Notes: generated from the sequence alone by a model not told the origin. Shown: positions 1 through 6,377, numbered from the stretch's first letter. The stretch is DNA of 6,811 bases from Opitutus sp. GAS368 (GCA_945861235.1 CAMATV010000185.1:1-6811); one strand, 5' to 3'. Numbers and translations: made by a program.

Positions 1-615
1 TTCAGCGACACCGAGACCATCAACACCAACGTCAACCCCGCAACCACCGACTGGATCGCGCGCCGAATGCCGTTTTGGACGAAGATCGTCGATCCGCGCA
101 CGGGCACGCTGTGGTGGGATACTCCCTACGGCGGTAATACGGCGCACAGTTATTTCACCAACAGCGTCGACCTGCCCTTCAAGATTTTACAGCAACAGCA
201 GGGGAAATCGAATCCGCAGATTCGTCGTTATCGCGTCAAAGCTTCGACGAATTACCAGCTGGCTGGGCTCACGCAGCACCGCATCCTGCGGAATTTTAAT
301 GTCGGCGGCGCGGTGCGTTGGGAAGACAAAGGCGGCATCGGCTATTACGGCGTACAGAAATTCCCCGCGTCGATTACCGAGCTCGATCCTAATCGTCCGA
401 TCTACGACAAGTCCCATTATTACGTGGACGCGTTTGTAAGCTACCGGATGAAACTCTTCGCCAACAAGGTCGGCGCCAGCATCCAGCTCAACGCCCGCAA
501 TCTCGGCGAAGACGGCCGACTTCAACCCGTGGGTGCCTTCCCCGACGGCACGCCGCTGGCGTATCGCATCGTCGATCCCGCGCTCTACATTTTGCAGGTG
601 AAGTTTGATTTGTGA
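1..615 (+). CDS. TonB-dependent receptor, C-terminal part (5' end outside window)
   Basis: This is the last 204 residues of an outer-membrane TonB-dependent receptor; the frame is open from base 1 and ends at TGA 613-615. Such receptors import siderophores, vitamins or oligosaccharides using TonB-ExbBD energy. The fragment has the alternating aromatic/polar pattern of beta-barrel strands. Examples are the stretch around RILRNFNVGGAVRWEDK, the strand around YYVDAFVSYRMKLF, and a last block containing QLNARNLGED and ending ILQVKFDL. The R-N-L-x-E/D block followed by a proline-rich turn and a last strand is typical of receptors I associate with Opitutaceae. The plug domain and TonB box would lie upstream, so the substrate cannot be told. 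The gene is followed at once by a broken beta-helix gene, which would fit a carbohydrate-utilisation locus, but that is inference. The family call is firm; the substrate is unknown. Confidence 0.85.
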   Translation, partial: FSDTETINTNVNPATTDWIARRMPFWTKIVDPRTGTLWWDTPYGGNTAHSYFTNSVDLPFKILQQQQGKSNPQIRRYRVKASTNYQLAGLTQHRILRNFNVGGAVRWEDKGGIGYYGVQKFPASITELDPNRPIYDKSHYYVDAFVSYRMKLFANKVGASIQLNARNLGEDGRLQPVGAFPDGTPLAYRIVDPALYILQVKFDL

Positions 616-638
616 GACGTTCTGTTGGGCGTTTGTGC

Positions 639-894
639 ATGTGGGGAAAACGATTCGCTTTCTTGGCGATCGCCGCCGAGCGCACCGCGAGCGGCGTGGA
701 TTTCTACGTGGCACCGAACGGTGATGATGCGAATCCCGGAGCCGCCAAACCCTTCGCGAGCCTCACCCGCGCCCGCGACGCCGTCCGCTCCGCGAAATTC
801 CGCGCCCCCAATCGCGATTACGAATTTCTTCTCCGCGAGGGCGTCCACGGTCTCACCCAAAACCGTCGTCTTCTCCCTCGCCGACTCCGACTGA
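639..894 (+). pseudogene. Broken N-terminus of a secreted right-handed beta-helix (pectate-lyase-like) protein
   Basis: From ATG 639 the frame gives a short basic and hydrophobic start (MWGKRFAFLAIAA) resembling a damaged signal peptide. It then reads DFYVAPNGDDANPG and PFASLTRARDAVR, the characteristic opening of secreted right-handed parallel beta-helix proteins (DUF1565/pectate-lyase-like). The similarity continues through YEFLLREGVHGLT to about base 860. There it jumps by one reading frame into TVVFSLADS, which is the expected continuation, and meets TGA at 892-894. No beta-helix body follows. The frame change inside a conserved stretch plus the early stop mark this as a frameshifted, truncated relic. 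It lies 23 bases after the TonB receptor stop, so the two may once have formed a polysaccharide-degradation locus. The exact substrate class cannot be told from the N-terminus. Confidence 0.6.
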
Positions 895-1040
895 AGCCGG
901 AATCGCCCGGGCTCAAACTCGGCTTCCGGCAGATCGATCGGTCGCCAATCGGCCTCCTGCCCCAGCACCCGTTTTTCCGTCCATAACCCCGGCGGATTGG
1001 CGCCCAGCGCTGTGAGCATTGCTCGCGCTTTGCACCCCAT
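895..1040 (-). other. Possible gene remnant on the minus strand between hisI and the beta-helix relic
   Basis: On the minus strand an open frame starts at ATG 1040, a few bases after the hisI stop, with a weak AAGG four bases before it. It gives a coding-like run that includes GLWTEKRVLGQEADWRPIDL and PEAEFEPGRF, with mostly G or C third positions. Beyond about base 894 the same frame is only the antisense of the beta-helix relic, so if this was a gene only about 48 codons survive. I do not recognise the product. It could equally be non-coding spacer. No terminator hairpin for either converging transcript is evident here. Confidence 0.2.
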
Positions 1041-1046
1041 GAGACC

Positions 1047-1514
1047 TTATTTTTTCTTGTAGACCGTGGCGGGGTCGAAGAGCGGCTGGCTCGTAAACTC
1101 GAGCTTGAAGGACACCGGGTCGGCGGGGTTCACGTCGTCGGCGAGTTTGCGGTAGAAGCAGGATTTGTAGCCGTTGTGGCAGCTGGCGTTCGCCGCGCCG
1201 GTTTGCTCGACCTTAACGAGGAGCACGTCTTGGTCGCAGTCGGTGCGGACTTCGCGGAGGTGCTGCACGTTGCCGGACTCTTCGCCTTTCACCCAGAGTT
1301 TATTGCGCGAGCGGCTCCAGTAGGTGGCTTTTTTTGTCGTGAGCGTGTGGCTGAGCGACTGGGCGTTCATGAACGCGAACATCAGGACTTCGCCCGTGTG
1401 CACGTCTTGTGTGATGCACGGGATCAGGCCGTCGGGGCCGAATTTCGGCTGCAACGTCGAGCCGAGTTCGATGTCGGCGGTCGTGGTGCGGGCGGGGAAG
1501 ACGTAGGTGGGCAT
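1047..1514 (-). CDS. hisI: Phosphoribosyl-AMP cyclohydrolase (HisI)
   Basis: A cytoplasmic enzyme of histidine biosynthesis. It opens the adenine ring of 1-(5-phosphoribosyl)-AMP by hydrolysis, giving ProFAR, the substrate of HisA. The 155-residue product carries the whole PRA-CH domain: VLMFAFMN (43-50), the core ATYWSRSRNKLWVKGEESGN (63-82), the metal-binding TDCDQD (91-96) and the zinc ligands C93, C112 and C119 in ASCHNGYKSCFYR. There is no HisE pyrophosphohydrolase domain, so it is monofunctional and hisE must lie elsewhere. About 20 extra N-terminal residues precede the usual family start. The ATG at 1514 is preceded by a run of C and then five tandem heptamers, with no Shine-Dalgarno sequence. 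It is the last minus-strand gene before the receptor region and is not next to other his genes here. Confidence 0.95.
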   Translation of the reverse strand: MPTYVFPARTTTADIELGSTLQPKFGPDGLIPCITQDVHTGEVLMFAFMNAQSLSHTLTTKKATYWSRSRNKLWVKGEESGNVQHLREVRTDCDQDVLLVKVEQTGAANASCHNGYKSCFYRKLADDVNPADPVSFKLEFTSQPLFDPATVYKKK

Positions 1515-1521
1515 GGGGGGA

Positions 1522-1556
1522 GTAGCGGGTAGCGAGTAGTGGGTAGCGAGTAGCGA
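1522..1556. repeat. Five tandem heptamers, consensus GTAGCGR
   Basis: On the plus strand five 7-base units run without gaps: GTAGCGG, GTAGCGA, GTAGTGG, GTAGCGA, GTAGCGA. A sixth, unphased GTAGCGA stands at 1579-1585. The array fills the hisI 5' leader, starting 8 bases upstream of its ATG where a ribosome binding site would lie. Short tandem heptamers of this sort turn up in intergenic spacers of GC-rich bacteria; they may vary in copy number by replication slippage. Confidence 0.85.
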
Positions 1557-1586
1557 GGAAAACTCGGCGGAGGCGTTGGTAGCGAC

Positions 1587-1886
1587 TCACGTCGCCGCGA
1601 GTCGGCGCAAATAGTCGTAACTGTAGAGGCCGGTGTTGTGGCCGTCGCTGAAATTGAAACGGACCGCGTAGTTGCCGACGATGGCCCAGCTGACGACGTG
1701 TACGCCGGGGAATTTCTTCGGTCCGTCGCCGCCGTATTTGTTCCCGAGGATATCGGTCTCGCCAATGTTGGCGGCGCTGGGCGAGCCGGCGCGGAGTTTT
1801 TCAAAGGTCACGTAACTTTCCGCACCGTCGTCCCAGACGATAGCGACTTCACTGCCGATGAGTTGGAGGTTGGTGGGCGCGTGCAT
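1587..1886 (-). CDS. DUF971 domain protein (gamma-butyrobetaine hydroxylase N-terminal-like)
   Basis: A small 99-residue protein consisting only of the DUF971 domain, the fold found at the N-terminus of gamma-butyrobetaine hydroxylase. Stand-alone members are widespread but their role is unknown; links to iron-sulfur metabolism have been suggested. Visible features are the first strands IGSEVAIVWDDGAESYV (10-26), the turn and helix FEKLRAGSPSAANIGE (28-43), the block YGGDGPKKFPGVHVV (51-65) and the C-terminal signature FSDGHNTGLYSYDYLRRL (79-96). Many relatives have two cysteines after the Leu-Arg helix; here that place reads SPSA, so a metal site there is missing. The ATG at 1886 is chosen because the domain begins at once. 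A GTG at 1985 in the same frame would add 33 residues that do not look like the domain. It lies 112 bases after apbE with no clear promoter or ribosome binding site. Confidence 0.88.
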   Translation of the reverse strand: MHAPTNLQLIGSEVAIVWDDGAESYVTFEKLRAGSPSAANIGETDILGNKYGGDGPKKFPGVHVVSWAIVGNYAVRFNFSDGHNTGLYSYDYLRRLAAT

Positions 1887-1998
1887 TCGTGTGCGGTGAG
1901 GAAGGGTTTTTTCGACGCAGAAGGACAGTAAATTTTCCGGGGTCTGGTTTCCGACGGCCGAGCGGACGACGAGGAATCCCGGCACAACCTGAGCTCGA

Positions 1999-2847
1999 TC
2001 AGATGGAGGCGATGGCCGGATAACGGGCGAGCGCGCCGTGGGCGTTCAGTTGCGTGGAGGAGACCGCGCTGGCCGCGCCGATTTCCGGATGGGCGGCGCA
2101 GAACGCCGCGATTTCCTCCTCGGAAAAAACAAAAAACGCCGTGGAAAGCGCGTCCGACAGTGCGGCGGTCGGGGCGAGGGCCCAGGTGCGGGTGGCGCGC
2201 GGCGAGGGTGCACCGGTGCGGGGATCGATGAGGTGGGTGCCTTGCACGGCGATGCCGGAACCACTGAGCGCGATGTCCGTGAGCGTGAGCATCCGGTGCG
2301 TCACGTCTTCTCCGATACCGATGGGCCAGCCGGTGTGTCCGGCGGGAGCTGCCAGAGTGAGGGCGGTGCTGCCGCCACTTTGCAGGCAGGCGGTGGTGAT
2401 GGCCCACTCGCCAAGTTGCGCGGCCATGCGGTCGAGGGCGTAGCCTTTGCCGACGGCGCCGAGGTCGAGGTGCAGTCGAGCGGTGTGCGCCGTGAGCGTG
2501 TGGGCGGCTGGGTCGAGGGTGAAGAGGGGTGCGTCCGCGGGTTGATCCGGGAAGCGCTCCGAGGCGTAGGCGGCATCGAAGGCACGATCGGTCGCGAGGG
2601 AGGCGTCGGCGGCGATCAGCAGGACGTGGAGCGCATCTTCACCGATGGAGATCGTTTCGCCGGCGGCGAGCCGGTTGGCGCGGGCGATGTCGCTGGATTC
2701 GACGTAGCGGCTGAGTTCGCTTTCGAGTCGGTCGAGCTCACGGAAAGCGGCGGCGGCGGCTTGGCGCGCGTAGTCGCGGGGGTGGTCGGCGATGACGATG
2801 GCGAAGGTGGTGGCCATCGCTTCGTGGTGAAACTCAGGCCAGTTCAT
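1999..2847 (-). CDS. apbE: FAD:protein FMN transferase (ApbE family)
   Basis: ApbE enzymes split FAD and attach FMN covalently to a threonine or serine in target proteins such as NqrB/C or RnfG. The 282-residue product has the family landmarks in order: MATTF (11-15) in place of the usual MGT, the helix FRELDRLESELSRYV (35-49), DLGAVGKGYALD (128-139), a GGS turn (158-160), THLIDPRTG (204-212) and the metal-binding SDALSTAFF (231-239) with D232 and T236. The ATG at 2847 overlaps the glycosyltransferase stop as ATGA, so the two are translationally coupled; a start at 2904 would add 19 unrelated residues. No signal peptide or lipobox is visible, although many ApbE proteins are exported lipoproteins, so this one is probably cytoplasmic. 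I see no flavinylation acceptor sequence in the neighbouring proteins, so its target is unknown. Confidence 0.9.
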   Translation of the reverse strand: MNWPEFHHEAMATTFAIVIADHPRDYARQAAAAAFRELDRLESELSRYVESSDIARANRLAAGETISIGEDALHVLLIAADASLATDRAFDAAYASERFPDQPADAPLFTLDPAAHTLTAHTARLHLDLGAVGKGYALDRMAAQLGEWAITTACLQSGGSTALTLAAPAGHTGWPIGIGEDVTHRMLTLTDIALSGSGIAVQGTHLIDPRTGAPSPRATRTWALAPTAALSDALSTAFFVFSEEEIAAFCAAHPEIGAASAVSSTQLNAHGALARYPAIASI

Positions 2848-3545
2848 GGCCGGGCGCGGAGGATGCGGCGGAGGCGAAACATCGCGAGCGTGGGTCGCAG
2901 CCAAAGTTGACGGAGGCCGTATTTGGCTTCGCCCCGGGTGCGCGGGTGGTGGCGCACGCGGAATTCACCGAGGCGAAAACCGGCGGCAACGACAATGGCG
3001 GGGAGAAACGATTGCAGCAGTTCGAAGGGGAAGAGGCAGGCAACGACTTCGCGGCGCATCGCGCGAAGTTGGCAGCCGCTGTCGTGGAGGTGGTCGCCGA
3101 GGACGCGGCCGCGGACGAGATTGGCGAGGCGCGACATGCGGCGGCGGAGCCACGAGTCGTGGCGGTCGTGGCGCCAGCCGCAGGCGACATCGAGCGTGCC
3201 GGCCTCGACAGGGGCGAGCAGGAGAGGGAAATCGCGCGGGTCGTTCTGGCCGTCGCCGTCCATGGCGAGGAGAATTTCGCCGCGGGCGGAACGGAGTCCA
3301 TCCAGCAGCGCGGTGGCTTGCCCGAGGTTGCGCGGTTGGTGGAGTGCGCGGCATTGTGGCCACCGGGTGATGCAGGCGGAGATTTCGGCGGCGGTGGCGT
3401 CGGTGCTGCCGTCGTTGACCAGAATGATCTCATAGTCGCGCAGGAGGGTGTCGAGGACTTCGACGGCGGCGGCGATGAGAGGGGAAATGTTGCCCGCTTC
3501 ATTGTAGAAAGGGACGACGAGGGAGTAGCGTGGGGGCGGCGTCAT
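2844..3545 (-). CDS. Family 2 glycosyltransferase (DPM1/polyprenyl-phosphate type)
   Basis: A 233-residue GT-A glycosyltransferase that probably moves a sugar from a nucleotide donor to a polyprenyl phosphate on the cytoplasmic face of the membrane. Visible landmarks are YSLVVPFYNEAGNI (7-20), VNDGSTD (43-49) for nucleotide binding, NLGQATALLDGL (73-84), the metal-binding DGDGQNDP (96-103), the acceptor-side DSGCQLRAMRREV (155-167) and the final RTRGEAKYG (202-210). There are no C-terminal membrane helices, as in soluble DPM1, and unlike ArnC/GtrB. The ATG at 3545 overlaps the stop of the upstream membrane protein as ATGA; a longer in-frame extension to 3758 is arginine-rich antisense sequence and was rejected. 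Its stop likewise overlaps the apbE start. The pairing with a GT39-like membrane protein suggests it makes the lipid-linked donor used by that protein; the sugar is unknown. Confidence 0.9.
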   Translation of the reverse strand: MTPPPRYSLVVPFYNEAGNISPLIAAAVEVLDTLLRDYEIILVNDGSTDATAAEISACITRWPQCRALHQPRNLGQATALLDGLRSARGEILLAMDGDGQNDPRDFPLLLAPVEAGTLDVACGWRHDRHDSWLRRRMSRLANLVRGRVLGDHLHDSGCQLRAMRREVVACLFPFELLQSFLPAIVVAAGFRLGEFRVRHHPRTRGEAKYGLRQLWLRPTLAMFRLRRILRARP

Positions 3546-5023
3546 GGGACTGTGGTGACAGGCGTGAACACGACGCAAAGGAACCCGGGGCGAAGGCCGA
3601 GGTAGGATTCGTGGTAGTCGCCGCGGAGCAGGGCGCGCACGGCGACGGCGTGGGTGGCCGAAGCGATGACGAGGGCGCCGTCGCAGTCGGCCGGTGGCGA
3701 AGACCAGTAGCCGACGGCGGCCGCCGGGACGGCGCGCAGATACCACGGGAGCGGCCAATATTCTTCGCTGATCACGCGGATGGTGCCGGCGGGAGTGCGG
3801 GCGAGGGCGGAGTCGGCGAGCGTGCGGATTTTACGGACGTCGGGGGAGCTGTGGACGTAAGCGTAGGGATTGCGAGCGTCGGCGGGGCGGAGGAAGACGG
3901 CGAGGTTGGTTTGGTTGATTTGCAGGAAGAGGGCCCCGCTGGCGACGCCCACGGCGAGTGGGCGGAATGGGAGGGTGGCGAGTGCACCGGCGGCGAGGAT
4001 GGCGAAGCCGGGCACGAGGTGAACGGCGTGCCACGGAGTTTTGTAGGGCGTGAGCGAGAGGGCGACGACGACGAGCAACGTGTAAAGGGCGGTCCAGCGG
4101 AGGAGTTTTTGGCGAGTAGCAAACGCGACGATGAAGCCGGCGGCGGCGAGGAGGGCGAAGGCGAGCTGTTGCCAGAGCAGTCCGCCTTCGCGGTGCCAGC
4201 CGAAGAGACTCAAATAATACCACCACGGCTTTTCGTGCCCGCTGGTGCCAGTGGCCGCGCGTCCGGAGGCGTGGGTGTAGGTGGCGATGGCGTCGCGGAG
4301 GCCGGCAAGGTGAGCGCCAAACGAGGAATAGAAGAGTGCGGCGACGAGCAGAGCGGAGGACAGAGCGAGGACGAGGTCGCGAGTGAGGCGGGCCGAGACC
4401 GGGCGCGCGCGGGTCACGGCGAGCAGGGCGAGGAGGGCGGAAAACGCGAAGAGCGGCGCGCTCGCTTTGGTCGCTTGCATGAGGCCCGCGCACGCGCCAG
4501 CGGCGATGATCCATGTCGGGCGTCCCGTGCGCCACCAACGTTGGGCGCAGATGAGCGCGGCGAGGAAAAAGGTGACGAGGAGGGTTTCTTGGACGAAGTA
4601 GCGGCTGTAGTAGACCGAAGCGGGAGCGACTGCCATGAGTGCGGCGGCGGCGAGGGCGGGCCAGTGACCGAGGGGCGAGGCGAGGGCGAAGAGCAGCAAG
4701 ACGCTGAGTGTCCCGGCGAGTGCGGGCACGAGGCGGACGGTGGTTTCGTCGAGCGAGGCGATGGTCGTTTGGCCACGTGCCCAAGCGATCGGCAGTGCGG
4801 CGTAGTAAAGAGTGGGGCCGTGATGGTCGCGGGGGTCGAAGGCGTAGCGACCGTGTTCGAGGAGGTCACCGACTTTGATGGCCTGATTGGCCTCGTCGGC
4901 ATGCATCGGGCGCCGCGCGAGGTCATGGGTCCGGAGCCAGAGCGCGACCAACGCGACCAGCGCGAGGGGCAGGAAACGAAGCAGATGCGTGGGTGCGGCA
5001 GCCAAGGTGGATGCAGACAACAC
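3542..5023 (-). CDS. Polytopic membrane protein of the TIGR03663/Agl23 type (GT39/GT83-like glycosyltransferase)
   Basis: A 493-residue integral membrane protein related to the TIGR03663 family (flippase activity-associated protein Agl23) and more distantly to ArnT/protein mannosyltransferases, which use polyprenyl-linked sugars outside the membrane. After a first helix (about 14-30) comes HADEANQ (41-47), whose Asp-Glu pair sits where the catalytic acids of GT39/GT83 enzymes lie. It is followed by the family block DPRDHHGPTLYY (63-74). Further helices span about 98-118, 122-138, 146-162, 170-186, 190-205, 216-234, 285-302, 309-325 and 333-370. TPYKTPWH (325-332) and PYAYVHSSPDV (386-396) also fit the family; the last 100 residues form a soluble domain. 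The start is uncertain: GTG 5023 directly precedes the first helix, whereas GTG 5092 or TTG 5113 would add polar residues. It heads the operon, with its stop overlapping the glycosyltransferase start. Confidence 0.85.
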   Translation of the reverse strand: MLSASTLAAAPTHLLRFLPLALVALVALWLRTHDLARRPMHADEANQAIKVGDLLEHGRYAFDPRDHHGPTLYYAALPIAWARGQTTIASLDETTVRLVPALAGTLSVLLLFALASPLGHWPALAAAALMAVAPASVYYSRYFVQETLLVTFFLAALICAQRWWRTGRPTWIIAAGACAGLMQATKASAPLFAFSALLALLAVTRARPVSARLTRDLVLALSSALLVAALFYSSFGAHLAGLRDAIATYTHASGRAATGTSGHEKPWWYYLSLFGWHREGGLLWQQLAFALLAAAGFIVAFATRQKLLRWTALYTLLVVVALSLTPYKTPWHAVHLVPGFAILAAGALATLPFRPLAVGVASGALFLQINQTNLAVFLRPADARNPYAYVHSSPDVRKIRTLADSALARTPAGTIRVISEEYWPLPWYLRAVPAAAVGYWSSPPADCDGALVIASATHAVAVRALLRGDYHESYLGLRPGFLCVVFTPVTTVP

Positions 5024-5033
5024 GAAAACATTT

Positions 5034-5095
5034 CCGGTGCGAAGCGAAGAATCGGGCTGATTCGCCGCCCGTCCTAAATCGTCCGCTTGCACCGG
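5034..5095. repeat. Inverted repeat CCGGTGC/GCACCGG in the divergent spacer
   Basis: CCGGTGC at 5034-5040 and its exact complement GCACCGG at 5089-5095 flank the spacer between the leftward membrane-protein operon and the rightward toxin-antitoxin pair. It could be an operator for one of the two transcripts, since antitoxins often bind their own promoter. Seven bases at this distance can also occur by chance. Confidence 0.25.
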
Positions 5096-5114
5096 TCGGT
5101 CAGATCGACACAAT
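5087..5114 (+). promoter_or_regulatory. Weak candidate promoter for the toxin-antitoxin pair
   Basis: TTGCAC at 5087-5092 and CACAAT at 5109-5114 are separated by 16 bases, and each matches the sigma-70 consensus at four of six positions. Transcription would start close to the antitoxin ATG at 5122, giving a leaderless or nearly leaderless message. That would agree with the lack of a Shine-Dalgarno sequence there. The match is weak. Confidence 0.25.
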
Positions 5115-5121
5115 CTCTGCC

Positions 5122-5325
5122 ATGCTCACCGCCGAGATTTCCCGCACTGTGCTCGAGCTGCCGCCCGAAGATCGTCTGGAGTTGGCCCGCCGATTGGTCG
5201 AAAGCGTGGTCGAACCCGCTTCGTTGGACAACGCGGTGAAAGAGGGTCTTCGCCGAATCGAGGATGTTGCGACGGGGCGCGTCGCCGGTCTGAGTGAGGA
5301 ACACTACCGCGCCGCGTCGAGATGA
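5122..5325 (+). CDS. Addiction module antitoxin (PF09720/TIGR02574 type)
   Basis: A 67-residue acidic, helical protein of the putative addiction module component family, the antitoxin partner of many RelE/ParE toxins. It binds and neutralises the toxin and probably represses its own operon. The family pattern is clear: a first helix ending in LELPPEDRLELARRLVESV (11-29), then a second part with EGLRRIEDVATGRVAGLSEE (41-60). The ATG at 5122 is the start that fits the family; the frame is open further upstream to 4993 but that part lies antisense to the membrane-protein gene. Its TGA overlaps the toxin ATG as ATGA, the usual coupled order with the antitoxin first. No Shine-Dalgarno sequence precedes it. 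Confidence 0.88.
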   Translation: MLTAEISRTVLELPPEDRLELARRLVESVVEPASLDNAVKEGLRRIEDVATGRVAGLSEEHYRAASR

Positions 5326-5642
5326 CCGCGCGATTCCACCCGGAGTTTCCGGCCGATGTGCGGAGATTTGCGAAGGACTATGCCGGAATTTCCATTGGAC
5401 TGGGGGAACGGTTTCGGGGGGAAATCGACGCAGGCATTGTGGCGATCAAATCTTCTCCCGGCAGTGCCGGACATTTTCTCGACCTTGGTTCGTCAATCGT
5501 GCCCGAGGTAAGAAGACGCAACCTTCACGCCTTCCCTTTTTTCATTCTCTACGGCGTCGTCGGCGACGACTTGATTTTCGGTTCGGTGATTCCCAGCCGA
5601 TCTGATCCGCTGACTTGGTTGACGCGTTTTGCGGAGCAATAG
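5322..5642 (+). CDS. RelE/ParE-family toxin
   Basis: A 106-residue toxin of the RelE/ParE superfamily; relatives either cut mRNA at the ribosome or inhibit gyrase. The layout fits: FHPEFPADVRRFAKDY (5-20) as the first strand and helix, LGERFRGEIDAGIVAIKSSP (27-46) as the second helix, then the strands RRRNLHAFPFFILYGVVGDDLIFGSVI (64-90) and a last SRSDPLTWL (92-100), where ParE-like proteins usually carry an Arg-x-x-Pro-x-x-Trp end. Which activity it has cannot be decided from sequence. The gene begins inside the antitoxin stop, so both are made from one message. It is intact. Such modules are common on accessory DNA, and the neighbouring lower-GC region with a mobile element fits that. Confidence 0.87.
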   Translation: MTARFHPEFPADVRRFAKDYAGISIGLGERFRGEIDAGIVAIKSSPGSAGHFLDLGSSIVPEVRRRNLHAFPFFILYGVVGDDLIFGSVIPSRSDPLTWLTRFAEQ

Positions 5643-6201
5643 TGCATAGCACCACAGGTATTCCCCACTAAAGTCCCCCTTCGATGAAAAGACCTAAGGA
5701 AAAATCATTATACTCCACTGTCGAACGTTGGATGAAGCGCCACTTCCGCTGTTTCGATTCCGGTATCAATACAGGTCTGAAGTTTAGCCGGGTGGATGTC
5801 GTAGGTGTGCGGGATGTTGGGGGCGATTTGTCGGGTTAAGTGGAGTCAATCGTCATCGAGGTGAAACGGGGGACCGAACCTTTCGCCACTGCGAGTGGAC
5901 AGGCTCTGGGTTACAGGGTCTACGCGAACCGGGTCTATCTTGCGGATTACAGAAGCACTCCATTTACGCATGACGAAATTCACATCGCCAGTCATCTCGG
6001 TATTGGGCTCATCCTGATTAATGGTGCCAAGTGTTCGGAGGTGCTCTCAAGTCCACACTATCGACCGATCACCAAGCTCAATCTCGCGCTGATGGAGAAA
6101 CTTGCACTCGGCTCGTGCCAAGTATGCAACTCCACGTTCAAAATTGGGGAGTCAAAGAACGCGTGGGCCAACCTTTCTCGAGAGAACTTGAGGTTAGCCA
6201 T

Positions 6202-6209
6202 TAATAAGA
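6202..6209. repeat. Target site duplication, left copy (TAATAAGA)
   Basis: TAATAAGA immediately left of the inserted element matches TAAAAAGA immediately right of it at seven of eight bases. Eight-base duplications are what ISL3-family insertions usually make; the one mismatch suggests some age. Confidence 0.7.
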
Positions 6210-6235
6210 GGTTCTTCGCTGTTTCCAGTGGGTGA
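6210..6235 (+). repeat. Left terminal inverted repeat of the MITE
   Basis: It reads GGTTCTTCGCTGTTTCC then AGTGGGTGA. Differences from the right repeat are at positions 3, 6, 18 and 19. Its last three bases happen to supply the TGA that ends the upstream reading frame of the nuclease at 6235. Confidence 0.75.
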
Positions 6236-6345
6236 GAGTGTGAGAGCAATCGTCTGCCCAAACCCAAGTCAGGGGACCGCTCCCGGTCGCTCACGCGCCC
6301 GGGCGATTCTTTGGAGGCGCGGTCAGAGGAGGAAACCGCTAATAA

Positions 6346-6365
6346 GTTTCGCCAAGTGGCGAAAC
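6346..6365. repeat. Perfect 9-bp hairpin inside the MITE
   Basis: GTTTCGCCA and TGGCGAAAC are exact complements around a two-base AG centre. In RNA the tip would open to a slightly larger loop. It lies in the left half of the element, outside the central stem, and has no U-run after it, so it is not a typical terminator. Confidence 0.65.
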
Positions 6366-6377
6366 GTTGGAGCAGCC

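Noticed and set aside
1522..1556. CRISPR-like array
   Set aside because: The units are only 7 bases and adjoin without spacers, so this is a simple tandem repeat.
2038..2910. Plus-strand open frame of 290 codons
   Set aside because: It lies opposite apbE, is glycine- and arginine-rich, and shows no family features, whereas the minus strand has all ApbE motifs.
2907..3605. Plus-strand open frame of 232 codons
   Set aside because: It is antisense to the glycosyltransferase, whose catalytic motifs are clear on the minus strand.
3530..5077. Long plus-strand open frame of 515 codons
   Set aside because: It is the antisense of the Agl23-like gene. The translation is Gly/Glu/Ala-rich without any domain, as expected from GC-rich antisense DNA.
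5837..5839. Selenocysteine or pyrrolysine recoding
   Set aside because: Those use TGA and TAG, while this codon is TAA; a nonsense mutation explains it.
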